From the NCBI GenBank assembly GCA_037447655.1, contig JBBHKE010003430.1:263822-327821 (forward strand): a stretch of DNA of 64,000 bases. The letters run 5' to 3'. A program made the translations under genes and the position numbers. The notes beneath the pieces are model-generated. The model had not been told where the DNA came from. It did not search any database and was given only the letters and a program-made list of their open reading frames with translations. Source of the stretch: Zygnema cylindricum. Taxonomy: Eukaryota; Streptophyta; Zygnematophyceae; Zygnematales; Zygnemataceae. Below are positions 36,629 to 47,991 of the stretch, piece after piece. How positions within the stretch are numbered: the first letter of the stretch is position 1; each line of letters starts with the position of its first letter.

Positions 36629-38452
36629 AGTATGTAGACTTAAAGTGGGGACCAGGACAAGTAACTAGAAAATACTTTTCAACACAATGTTAGTAGATGG
36701 GAATTAAACATTGATGTGGATTTGGAATAAAAAAGAACTCTACATCGATGTCCAAAGTTATTTAACTCAAAATTCTATCAAACAATAAAAGATATTTAAG
36801 TTTCAAGTAGAGCGTGAGAGCGAATGAACCAAAAATGGAGCAGCTTGCGTACGCCTAAGAAATAACAGGCGAGGTTTGACATTATACGAATTCTTGTATG
36901 ATAAGAAAAGAAGAGACATTTCAAATCCTCACTATTTCGCCTCGAGTGTTAAAAATACCAAATAATTGTATATGGAAAAAAAACTAAAGAGCCAACGCTA
37001 CCCAAAGCAAGTAAAGACCAAAACAAAGAAATTAAACACCTAACTGAAGCAAATCTACCAAAGTTGACTACCCAAAAATGGAAAAATCTACAATCCATGA
37101 CTACCCATGATCCTAACAACCTAAAGTCCACACCCTCGAAAATCATGTAAGTGGCCTCTAGATCCCCTTGTGGAAGATCCGGGGAGGCTCCTCTATAATC
37201 CGCCACAATCCTTCGCCGAAAGAGAGTCGTGATATGAGCTCATTAAAACGCAATTGAGATAAGCAGACGAAAAATGCACCGGAAAGGCTCGGTGGAGGAC
37301 TTCGAGACCGTTTTATTGAAATTTTTTTTGAGCACAATTCCATAAAAAATTGCGTAAGGATTTCTCCAAAGTGCTAAACATACTCGATGCTGATAGGACA
37401 AACTTTTATTGTCGCGTCTTGTTGAGTGTAGTTTAGTTCTTTGTTGGTCGTTGCGTCCTAAACCACCACGTGCATATGCAATGCTACACGAGAAAAAACG
37501 TTAGTCCCAAATAGTTACGAAATGACCATACCATGGAGGATCCTCTTGGGATCGAGGGGTAAACCAAGTCAACTCAGGCACATCAAATACTATAGAGGAG
37601 AAGAAGCTCAACATGCCACTTTGATTTAATGTAATTTATACACCATTCTCCCTATAGGTCACCATCCGTGTCTTAGCTGACATCAAGAGGGATTTAATTC
37701 TATACTCCGCGTCAGCTCCGTAAGCAAGGATAGGGTTATTCATTGTAATTTGATAATTATAATACTATGTCCAAATACCATGATTTCACAAAACAAAACA
37801 AAAAAATAAACAAATTTTTAAAACAAAAGAAAGCAAACAATGATCAGTTAAGACTTCCACGATGTAAGCATGTTCACAAGGCACAAACATATAAAATATG
37901 CATCATAATAGCCAACCAAACACTATATTACCGGGAACGTAGTTTTTATCTTACTGCAATCCCAGTTGGTTTCTAGACTTCTAGCTCAAGCAATTTCAGA
38001 ATATTATAGAAAGGCAAATTGCCAGGCTATAAATTAACTAAACTAATGTGAGGAGGAATTATGTGAGAAACCTCTCCGTTTTATAAGGTAACATGCTTTG
38101 GCGACAATACAAACAATTACATCGCGAACCAGATCATAAAGAAAAATAAAACCCCCCCTCCCCTTTGCCATGTTAATAAGGAAATAAGTGAATTTCTTTA
38201 GAGTCAATAGAATAGTTGCAGACACAATATTAGGGCATGAGAAGCAAAAAGTGTGTCAGATATAAACGTAGATGTAAAGGAAATATAAATTGGTTAAACG
38301 ACAAACGAAGTGTTAAAAACGTTGGTGTGGCTTGTAACCACGCATCGGCTTTGAGCTTAACAGAAACACCGATGTCAATAAACATGTGATTGACTAAAAT
38401 ATAGCACGTCTAAGAGAAACAAAACTTAACTTTCGGTAGTTGTTGTGATATG
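36629..38452. other. AT-rich spacer, no gene recognised
   Basis: No LTR, retrotransposon domain or supported host exon. Minus-strand frames near 37160-37340 look protein-like for a short stretch (ELISRLSFGEGLWRIIEEPP) but have no partner exon and no family match that I recognise. Confidence 0.4.
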
Positions 38453-39482
38453 TGAAATTTTGTGAGGTCCATTCCCCCAAAGAAATCGCAAATCCAAAAA
38501 ACCTTATCTAGATAGTGGCAACTCCAAGTTGATACAAACCCAAATAACTAACACCTTGATAATCAAAACCCCAATAGAGCTTCACCCGTGTGAAAGAAGA
38601 CAATCTGTGTGCTCAGTTCCCCAACAGAGTGCAAAGTTAGAATATGAGTATTTGAACATATTCCCCCACTTTGACTTTCCCTTACAAATGCAGCCACCCT
38701 TGCATGCAAATTCTCTAACCGACTACACCCTTGTGTGGCCTGGACTCCCTCAAGTCCGCAGCAAAAAGAATATCTCAATTTTCTCCCTGAGTAGTTAGTT
38801 ATGGCTGGTCAAAGTTGACCTTTTGTACAGAAGCTCTCTCAAAGAGAGGCAACACCTACTATTTTCGTAAGTCCTAAACCCCTCTCTAAACCCTCTACTA
38901 CTAATGTACGTCACCAATCACATGACTTTACCGTACACAATAGTACAGGCGTTGGAGTACTTTTTGTAAGGGATTTTTACGGCATGGCGATAACGGTGAC
39001 ATCTGTCAAATCCGGACTTGTTATCGTGCGCCTGGGAGATTCCGCAAACCCGTAGGATGTTGCCACGTGTCATCCAGAGTGGCAGTGACCCTAAATGCCA
39101 AAACGCCCACTGTGCGATATCGATTCCCACCATGGCCGTCCGATCAAAACCGGCTATTAATTTAAGCCGTCGAAATAAATATACCGCACATTTGTTTCGT
39201 GCGGTAATTCGTACTAAATCTAATTATATCTATGTGTTGAGAATCTTATTTGTTACATTAATTGAATTAGTCTATGTGGTAACCTTTAAATATTTATATC
39301 AAACCGTATACATCTCAGCACAGGTCTTAGTCTATAAGAGAATGGTAACGGCTACAGGCAGACTGAGAGACGACAGGTACCAGGATCAAATCTTGGATCC
39401 TCAATCTCATTTTTGGTAAATCTACCAAAGCTACTCTTTGTCTCTCTAGAGGGCCTAGGGAGCCATGGCTCTAGCTCCTTAT
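38453..39482 (-). repeat. element B, 3' LTR, outer part
   Basis: Minus-strand LTR end beginning TGAAATTTTGTGAGGTCC. It carries the W-box pair GGTCAAAGTTGACC (38807-38820) and TGCCACGTGTCA (39061-39072). It continues at 45938 after element 2a. Confidence 0.85.
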
Positions 39483-40531
39483 TGTAGAAACTAATGGTTT
39501 TATTAGTATTTTCTAGATCTGAAAAGAAATATAGAAGTCGAGGTAGTCTATCTCTAACTTCTCTCTCCAACTCTCAAACTTGTCGCAGTCACTGAGAAAT
39601 TGGAGAGGAAGCTAGAGCCATGGCTACCTTGGCTATCCTGAGGTTTACGGGAATTTTATGTTAGTGTTTATTTATTTAATTAAAAGGTATGTGCCGGCGG
39701 CAAGATTTGATCCATGTACCTACCGGCCGGCAGACAGGAAATAGCCGGTAGCCTTAGCCGTTTAATCTAGAGGTAGTGTTACGTAGCATATAGTTTGATA
39801 TTTATTTAAATATGTATACGTGCGATAAACCATTTAACTGAAATGAATTACGGGATACATAGATCCAGTAATATATAATGTACGACTTACGGTACGGACA
39901 AAAATCAGTACCGCGCATTTGTTTCGTAAATGAAACAAATACCGCGTATGTATTTATTACGGCTACGATTAAAGCCGAATTTAATCGGACGGCCGGGATT
40001 AGCGCCGAGATCGCGGAGGAAGATTTCGGCGGTTTGTGACCATCGCCACATCGGATGACGCGTGGCGAAATTCCGTTGGACTGTGGAATCTCCGGAGATT
40101 ATGGCACCGAATCCGGATTTGACATGTGTCGACATTTTGGCCATGTCGTACAATGTCCGTACATAAAGTACACCGGCAACTGTACTTTTACGTACGGAAC
40201 TCAATTCTGATTGGTTCCGTACATCAGTAGATAGAGTTTGTGAGAGAGATAGGACTTAGAAAAATTAGAAGATAGGACCCTCTCTCCCAGAGAGCTTCTA
40301 TACAAAAGGTCAACTTTGACCCTCCATAACTTACTGCTCAGGGGAGCAAATTCAGAGATTCTTTTTGCTATCGACTCAGGGGAGTCTTGTCTTTACAGGG
40401 GTGAAGTTGGTCAGAGTTTTTGTCTGCCAGGGTGACAGTTATTTTTGCTTAAACACAAAGGGGTCAGGATTATCCTAGAGGCTTCTTGGAAGCTGTCCAC
40501 TCTGAGGACTTATGGAGGTCTCAGAGTTTCA
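39483..40531 (+). repeat. element 2a, 5' LTR
   Basis: TGTAGAAACTAATGG ... CAGAGTTTCA. Includes the W-box palindrome (40309-40322), a GATTTGATCC hairpin near 39704-39715 and, in antisense, a 99-codon open frame (39905-40204). Confidence 0.97.
40309..40322. promoter_or_regulatory. W-box palindrome in LTR
   Basis: GGTCAACTTTGACC: two TTGACC cores facing each other, the binding core of plant WRKY factors. The same palindrome recurs at 45709-45722, 51090-51103, 56493-56506 and 62104-62117, and in the element B LTRs at 38807-38820 and 48325-48338. Confidence 0.5.
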
Positions 40532-43500
40532 GGTTATGGGCCCACCCTCTAGGGTACCAATCTTTAATGGAACTGGCTTCATATACTGGGAAAGTATGAT
40601 GATAGGAGCTCTATGCGAAAAAAGGTTTTGGGGGATAGTGAGTGGACGATTGGGGCGTCCATCAAGTCTTGGAATTCCTCCAGGGTTTGGAGGAAGCAGA
40701 TTCACTAGGAAAGAGGATTCACCTTCAACGGAGGAAACAAAGGAAGGAGAGGTGGTGGACAAAGGAAAGGAGAAGGAGGCGACCACACCAATAGCAACTG
40801 GTTTAGCATTCATGTCACCTATTCCGAGGAACGAGGAGAATGATACTGAAACCTGGGACTTCAACAATATGGCGGCAAAGCACTTCATCCTACGCCATCT
40901 CACTCAAGGACTTGCATGTCCTCATTTGCAGGTAGAAAGGGCATCCGATCTTTGGATGGCTCTTATAGAGATGTACCGAAGTGGTACGATTCAGCAACAA
41001 CAGTTGGCTGATCAGAAAGTTAAGGAGTTTGTATACAAAGGGGGAAATATGTTGGATTTTTGCAATGAGCTTGCTACACTCTTCATGGAGCTACAGAGTG
41101 CGGGAAAAGATTTTAGTGAAAAAGAAAAGGTTAACTGTTTACTGATGAAGTTACCTGATGAGTTCGTGAACATAGTTTACCGTGTGCAGGACTTGCCTGA
41201 CTCAAGGTGGATATGGAACTCAGTGGTAGGAATGATTCTCGTTCAAGAGAATACAATTGAGATCCGAAGGGGAGGAAAGAGTGGCCAAGCCTTGGCAACA
41301 GCGACTGATTCGAGGAACAGGGATTCCCGAAAACCGGTCGGAAACTATGGGGGTAGGGAGCAAAAAAAACAGGCTGATGAGTTCGAACCAAGGGCTCCCA
41401 AAGGACTATGTCATTTTTGTAAGAAACCGGGGCACTATATGGCAGAGTGCACTAAGCTAACCGAGCTTCGGTTAAAGGAGGGGCAGACCGGTGGTACCCC
41501 GAGAGGAAAGAAAAAGGCCCTTGTCACACAGGTACTTGAGGCTGAATCCAAGGACGAGGACGATGAGCTCATTTTGGATGAGGAGTTGGAGGCGAAAAAT
41601 GAGGTCGAAATTCCACGAAGGCAGAAATGTGCTTACGGTGGATTGAAAGGTGAAGCAGGCTGGATTGTAGATTCAGGTGCCTCCATGCACATGTGTAAGG
41701 ATAGACACCTGTTCACTAAGATAAGAAAGATTCCCACCGTAGAGATAGAGTACGGGGATGGGAGGATAGTCACCACTACTCTTGTAGGATCGGTAGATCT
41801 AAAAGTGTTAGTAGAGGGAAAGACATCCATATTAACATTCTCCGATGTATTGTTTATTCCGGAGCTGAACAAAAATCTTATCTCTACATCAGTATTAGAT
41901 GATAAGGGTTTTTTTACTAGCACTAGGGAAGGAGTCTTTACTGCTAGTTTTGAGGATGATTTCTATTTCATTGCTGAGAAAGGTAGCCATGGGATGTTTA
42001 GGCTGATCTTAAGTAATGAAAAGAAGAAACTTTATTATGCTGGTGTTCATGATATTATGATGTGGCATAAGAGGCTTGGGCATGTCAATCTAGATAAGTT
42101 AAGAGAGATGAAAAAGATGGGAGTGGTGGAAGGGATTCAGTTCAGTGAGAGTGATGATATAAGTGATTGTAGTGGATGTGCTCAAGGTAAAGCACACATA
42201 TTACCCTTTCCTAAGTCAGCCACCTATAAGGGAGAAAAAATTCTAGATCTAGTACACACAGATATTTGGGGACCGGCTAAAGTGCCCTCATCGGGGGGGA
42301 AGAGATTTATGATGACTATAACTGATGATTCGTCTCGGTATTCCCGGGTATATTTTTTGAAAAACAAGTCCGAAGCTGAGGATTGTTTTAGACAATATAA
42401 AGCATGGAGCGAAAAACTCCATGAAACTCCAATCAAGAGAGTAAGGAGTGACAATGGTGGAGAGTATACTTCTAACCAGTTTGAGGATTTTCTGAGGGAA
42501 GATGGGGTTCAACACCAAAAGACAGTTCCAGAAAATCCTGAACAGAATGGGGTAGCTGAAAGGTTAAATAGAACACTAAGTGATAGTGCTAGAAGTATGT
42601 TGTCAGATAAAAAGATAGGGAAAAGGTTTTGGGCAAAAGCAATGAACTGTGCTAATTACCTCAAGAATAGAGTTCTTACTCCAGCTATAAAAGATCAAAC
42701 ACCTTATGAGAGATGGACAGGCCGGAAACCAGACATATCTCACTTAAAGGTTTTCGGCAGTCAAGTGTTCAGTCTAGATACTGATTGGTCCAATTGGAAG
42801 CTAGATCCTAAAGGAAAACCAGGATACTTATTAGGATATGATGAAGATGTTAAAGGATATAGAGTTTATGATCTAAAAAGGGAAGATATAATCTTAGTAA
42901 AGCATCTAGTAGTTATGGATGAAGGAAAGTCTGTAGATCCCTTCAAATATACGAAGTCAGTAAAAATCAGATTTGAGTCAGAAAATTCCGATGACTTTGA
43001 GCTTCCTAACTATCCAGGTTTTATAGAAGATGACATTCTTGCAGGAACAAATCAGACTGAAAAGGACTCGGCTGTGGAAACTCCAGTGACAACTCTACTC
43101 GAAGCGGAAGACGTGGTGGAAATTGATTCGGAATCAAGGGATAGGGGAGAAGCCGAGTTTGTTCGAAAGAATCCACGAGAACCATCTATTCCGGCCTCAG
43201 ATTTTGAGAGGGGGAGGAGAAGTAGCAAAAGATTGCAAGAAAAACAGGTTATTAACAAGGTAACTAAACTATCTCATAAAGATGAACCTCAAACTTATGG
43301 AGAGGCGATGACTTGTCCAGAAAGAAACCGGTCGAAGACAGCCATCAATGAGGAGATGGCTTCAATCATGGCAGCCAATACTTGGGAGCTGGTGGACTGT
43401 CCACCTAACCGAAAACCAATCGGTTGTAAGTGGGTTTTCAAACTAAAACTGAACCCAGATAACACAATTGAGCGCTACAAGGCCAGATTAGTGGCGAAGG

Positions 43501-44870
43501 GATTTACACAAAAGGAAGGAATTGACTACGAGGAAACCTTTGCCCCGGTGGTCAGATTTCCCTCCGTCCGCATACTTCTCAGTTAAGCAGCGGCGGAAGA
43601 CATGGAAGTGCACCAGATGGACATCAAAACAGCCTTTTTGCATGGAGAATTGGAAGAGGAGATCTTCATGCGACAACCCGAAGGGTTTGTGGAAGAAGGG
43701 AAGGAGAGTAAGGTATGCCGGCTGATTAAATCTCTTTATGGTTTGAAACAGGCGCCTCGACAGTGGAATAAGAAGCTTGATGAGTTTCTTACAGGTCTAG
43801 GATATATTCGGATCAGCTCAGATCACTCAATTTATGTTTTCGAAGATGAGGAAGGTTTTATATTTATTGCAATTTATGTTGATGATTTGCTTTTTTTAAG
43901 TAAATCAATGGAAAAAATTAATAAACTGAAAACCGATCTTAAGGGGAGATTTGAAATGAAGGATATGGGGGAAGCAAAATATATTTTGGGAATCCAAGTA
44001 GAGAGAGACCGAAAAAGGAAAATTATAAGATTGACTCAAAAGGAAGCAATAGGGAACATGCTTGAAAAATTTCAAATGGATAAAGCTAATAGTTGTACAA
44101 CTCCAATGGAGTTGAAGAAGGGAAGTGAGGGGAGTGAGGAAGAAGGAGTCATAGTCTTAGACGAGGAATTATCTCCTGATGAACAGAAGTTCATGCAGAC
44201 TATTCCTTACAGGCAAGTAGTGGGAAGTCTAATCTATTTCATGAATTGTACCCGGCCGGATTTAGCTGCAGCTGTAGGAGTGCTGAGTAGAAGTCTAAAT
44301 GCTCCCACTAAGAAGGATTGGGAGGCAGCTAAGAGAGTCCTTAGATACTTGGTAGGAACTAGAGATCTATGGTTGCATTTGGGTGGGGAGAATACTGACA
44401 TCACTACTTGGAGTGATGCCAGTTATGGTGATGCTCCGATGAGGAGATGTACTTCTGGATATGTATTATATGTGGGTGATGGGGCTTGCTGTTGGAGTAG
44501 CAAACAGCAAAAGGTTATTGCTCAGTCCACCATGGAGGCTGAGTATATGGCCTCTTGCTCTGTTGTAAAAGAATTGATGTGGGTCAAGTCTTTGCTTGGT
44601 GAGCTTGGTCACCTTAAGAGTGGTGTGCAGAAAATATTTTGTGATAATCAGGCAGCAATCGCTATTTCTGCCAATCCTAAACACCATTTTAAAGCCAAAC
44701 ACATGGACATCAGACTCAGCTTTGTTAGAGAGAAAGTAGAAAAAAAACTAATCAGTTTAGAGTACAGACCAGATAGTGAGATGGTAGCAGATATGATGAC
44801 CAAACCTGTGCCTTCCCCTAAGCTAATTTTTTGCAGGGAGAAGTGTGGTCTGAAATTAAAGATTGACTAG
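40512..44870 (+). pseudogene. element 2a gag-pol polyprotein, one nonsense codon
   Basis: A continuous 1453-codon frame broken only by TAA at 43584-43586, within RT, where the sister copy 2b has sense codons (LSLAAAED). Domains in order: gag, with zinc knuckle CX2CX4HX4C (C300, C303, H308, C313); protease WIVDSGASMHM (D387); GAG-pre-integrase zinc finger (H519, H524, C553, C556); integrase catalytic triad D584, D647, E683 (HTDIWGP, RSDNGGEY, QNGVAERLNRT). RT resumes after the stop, with TAFLHGELEE and YVDDLLFLSK (about 43875), then RNase H with TTWSDASYGD, STMEAEYMAS and KHMDIR. All catalytic residues looked for are present. The ATG at 40512 lies in the LTR and the frame crosses the PBS. Gag and pol are one frame with no shift, as usual in plant copia. 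Confidence 0.95.
40532..40546 (+). other. element 2a primer-binding site (half-tRNA type, exact)
   Basis: GGTTATGGGCCCACC follows the LTR terminal CA directly. Its complement GGTGGGCCCATAACC is the anticodon stem-loop region of plant initiator tRNA-Met as I remember that tRNA. It is not the 3' end of the tRNA, which would give TGGTATCAGAGC. Confidence 0.85.
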
Positions 44871-44883
44871 AAAATAAGGGGAG

Positions 44884-45932
44884 TGTAGAAACTAATGGTT
44901 TTATTAGTATTTTCTAGATCTGAAAAGAAATATAGAAGTCAAGGCAGTCTATCTCTAACTTCTCTCTCCAACTCTCAAACTTGTCGCAGTCACTGAGAAA
45001 TTGGAGAGGAAGCTAGAGCCATGGCTACCTTGGTTATCCTGAGGTTTACGGGAATTTTATGTTAGTGTTTATTTATTTAATTAAAAGGTATGTGCCGGCG
45101 GCAAGATTTGATCCATGTAGTTACCGGCCGGCAGACAGGAAATAGCCGGTAGCCTTAGCCGTTTAATCTAGAGGTAGTGTTACGTAGCATATAGTTTGAT
45201 ATTTATTTAAATATGTATACGTGGGATAAACCATTTAACTGAAATGAATTACGGGATACATAGATCCAGTAATATATAATGTACGACTTACGGTACGGAC
45301 AAAAATCAGTACCGCGCATTTGTTTCGTAAATGAAACAAATACCGCGTATGTATTTATTACGGCTACGACTAAAGCCGAATTTAATCGGACGGCCGGGAT
45401 TAGCGCCGAGATCGCGGAGGAAGATTTCGGCGGTTTGTGACCATCGCCACATCGGATGACGCGTGGCGAAATTCCGTTGGACTGTGGAATCTTCGGAGAT
45501 TATGGCACCGAATCCGGATTTGACATGTGTCGACATTTTGGCCATGTCGTACAATGTCCGTACATAAAGTACACCGGCAACTGTACTTTTACGTACGGAA
45601 CTCAATTCTGATTGGTTCCGTACATCAGTAGATAGAGTTTGTGAGAGAGATAGGACTTAGAAAAATTAGAAGATAGGACCCTCTCTCCCAGAGAGCTTCT
45701 ATACAAAAGGTCAACTTTGACCCTCCATAACTTACTGCTCAGGGGAGCAAATTCAGAGATTCTTTTTGCTATCGACTCAGGGGAGTCTTGTCTTTACAGG
45801 GGTGAAGTTGGTGAGAGTTTTTGTCTGCCAGGGTGGCAGTTATTTTTGCTTAAACACAAAGGGGTCAGGATTATCCTAGAGGCTTCTTGGAAGCTGTCCA
45901 CTCTGAGGACTTATGGAGGTCTCAGAGTTTCA
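44884..45932 (+). repeat. element 2a, 3' LTR
   Basis: 1049 bp, same length as the 5' LTR; ends CTCAGAGTTTCA and is followed by the duplication CTTAT. Confidence 0.97.
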
Positions 45933-45937
45933 CTTAT

Positions 45938-46049
45938 CTAGCATTTTGTGACCACAAAAAGTGTGGGGGCTTGGAGAAGGGAGTTAGAGGCAGATTGCCT
46001 CTGCTCTTTTCTATCTTAATGCAGACCAGAAAATACTTAAATTTCAACA
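45938..46049 (-). repeat. element B, 3' LTR, inner part
   Basis: The rest of the split LTR, ending ...AAATTTCAACA (TGTTG on the minus strand), followed by the polypurine tract complement CTCCCCTTATTTTC. Confidence 0.85.
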
Positions 46050-47991
46050 CTCCCCTTATTTTCTAGTCTACTTTTTCTTTCAACTCACACTGAATAACAC
46101 AAAAAAAACAACAAAAACAAACACCCTCCCCTCTTTTTTTTTCTTTTTCTTTTCCTTGGATAAAACTTTAAGAAAATACCTTCGTATTTGAAATAGTGTA
46201 TTAGATGAACCGAAATAATAATTACATCACACATTTTATTTTGCATGCTATTATTTATAAATTTGGGCTTTTGGAGCAAGGATTTTATCCCCCTCATCCC
46301 TTTTTCATCCGAGAAAATCGAGATTTCTAATTGCAGTTCAAACAGCCAGCCCCATCCCCAACTTGCAACACATACCCAGATGTTAACCATTTTAAAGACA
46401 CACCTACATAAATGGCAACACTTCCATTAGTAATGTCAAATCCATTACCCCCCAAATTTATCCCTAAATAAAGAGTCCCCACTAAGTCCGTCATAAAATC
46501 TACATCTTCCGTACTCATATATTTGTCCATGATAATTACCCCATTTTCTAAACTTCCCTCACTCTCTCCCATGGATTTTTTTCCACTATCACTTTTTTTT
46601 TTGATTCCCAAAAAATATTTCTCCTCCCCTAAACCTTTCATTAAATATTCCTCTTCTCCCCTATCCTTTGGAGCCCCCTCTATATTTACTTCTCCCCTTT
46701 CCATGGAATCCGTTGAAGTCTCCTCTTTCGACCAATTTTTTGTCTCCAAAATATCTATGAAATATCCTCAATATTTTTAACTTCTTTCAAGTACCTCCTT
46801 TCTCTTAAACTCCATTATACCTCCAAAAGCACACTGTTGCTTTCGTGGAATTTTTGTGTGTTTTTCTCTCTTCCCTATATTACCGATGTGGAGAAGCTCC
46901 AAAATATCTTTATCCAGTTTCTCCTCTTCCCCTTCTTCCTCCTCATTTACATTCAAACTTCTAATTTCTTCCAAACAACGACATTCCGCCATATAGTGAC
47001 ATGGTTCCCTACAAAAGAAGCGAACCCCTGCTTTCGAAGCTCCCCTTTCTTTTCCTTTTCCTCTCTTTCCACCGTGTTCTGATAAGGCTTATCTTTATCT
47101 CTATTCCTTTCATCACGCTTCCGCCAGTCACCATCATTCATCTCATCACGCTTCCGCCAATCACCACCAGCTGATAGTGGATTCACCCCGGCACTTCCCC
47201 TACGAGGCTCTAAAGTGCTTTCCCTCACAATAATTATCCCCATGGTAATGCTCCAAGTCCATGAGGAGCAATCCATTTTCTGCATACGGTTAATGATGTT
47301 TACGTACTCATCTGGAAGTTTCATGATAAGTGTGTAAATTTTTCTCTCCTTCGATTCTACATATCCTGCACTAGCAAGCTCAAGGTATAACACATCAATA
47401 TCATTGCAAAACTGTATCATGCTACCGCCTTTATAAACATAGGCCTCTATTTCCCATTTTACTAATTGCTGCCTCTGTATAGTCTCACTCTTATAAATTT
47501 GAATTTGTGTTTCCCTAATTTCGGAGTATTTGGTTAGGTTTATATGAGTGATAACTATGGATTTAGACACGTTTCTAAGTATGAGATGTTTTGCTATAGT
47601 GTTTTTACACTCCCAAATTTTACTGTCATTTTCTTCTGTTTTTTTAGCTTTATAACCCCTACAAGTGGAACTGTAGGCGAGAGCCTAACTCCCCTCACCA
47701 CAGGTGATCCTTTACCCTTTTCCCCTTTTCCCTCTTCTATGGCAATAATTTCCCTTTCACCTTCCATTGCATTTGAACTCCGTTGGTTTTTTGGGAAGCC
47801 CCAGATGAATCTCGATAGTGACTTCCACCGAAGCCTAGTGGCGGACACCTCACTAGTCTAGCAAGAATTCCCCATAAGTGCTTTTCAAAAAACAATCCAT
47901 CTATCGTAAATTCGGAGTAAGTGAAGTTTGTTCTATCAAACATAGGCACCCTATATGGTGGGCCCATAACCTGAAATTCAATGAGGTCCAT
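46050..47991 (-). pseudogene. element B gag with most of pol deleted
   Basis: The gag start ATG at 47991 (MDLIEFQVMGPPYRVPMF) is in the LTR and reads through the PBS. Gag continues with a frame (about 47570-46953) holding QQLVKWEIEAYVYKGGSMIQ and LIMKLPDEYVNIINR. It has a short internal duplication (DWRKRDEMNDG / DWRKRDERNRD) and a decayed zinc knuckle. After the pre-protease segment KIPRKQQCAFGG the sequence jumps to an RT tail (EEKYFLGI) and an RNase H piece (ITNGSVAIYVGVS, LTSGYVLQVGDGAGC). Protease, integrase and almost all RT are missing, so it could have moved only with proteins from a relative. Confidence 0.8.
47957..47971 (-). other. element B primer-binding site (half-tRNA type, exact)
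   Basis: On the minus strand this reads GGTTATGGGCCCACC, directly after the LTR end GAATTTCA. It is identical to the site in element 2a. Confidence 0.85.

Larger units (their letters stand above)
39483..45932 (+). mobile_element. copia element 2a (young, nearly intact)
   Basis: A 6450-bp plus-strand Ty1/copia element with two 1049-bp LTRs that differ at about ten positions by eye. It has an exact half-tRNA PBS (40532-40546), one long gag-pol frame with a single internal stop, and a polypurine tract GAAAATAAGGGGAG (44870-44883). A 5-bp target duplication CTTAT flanks it (39478-39482 and 45933-45937). It is inserted in the 3' LTR of element B. Confidence 0.97.
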
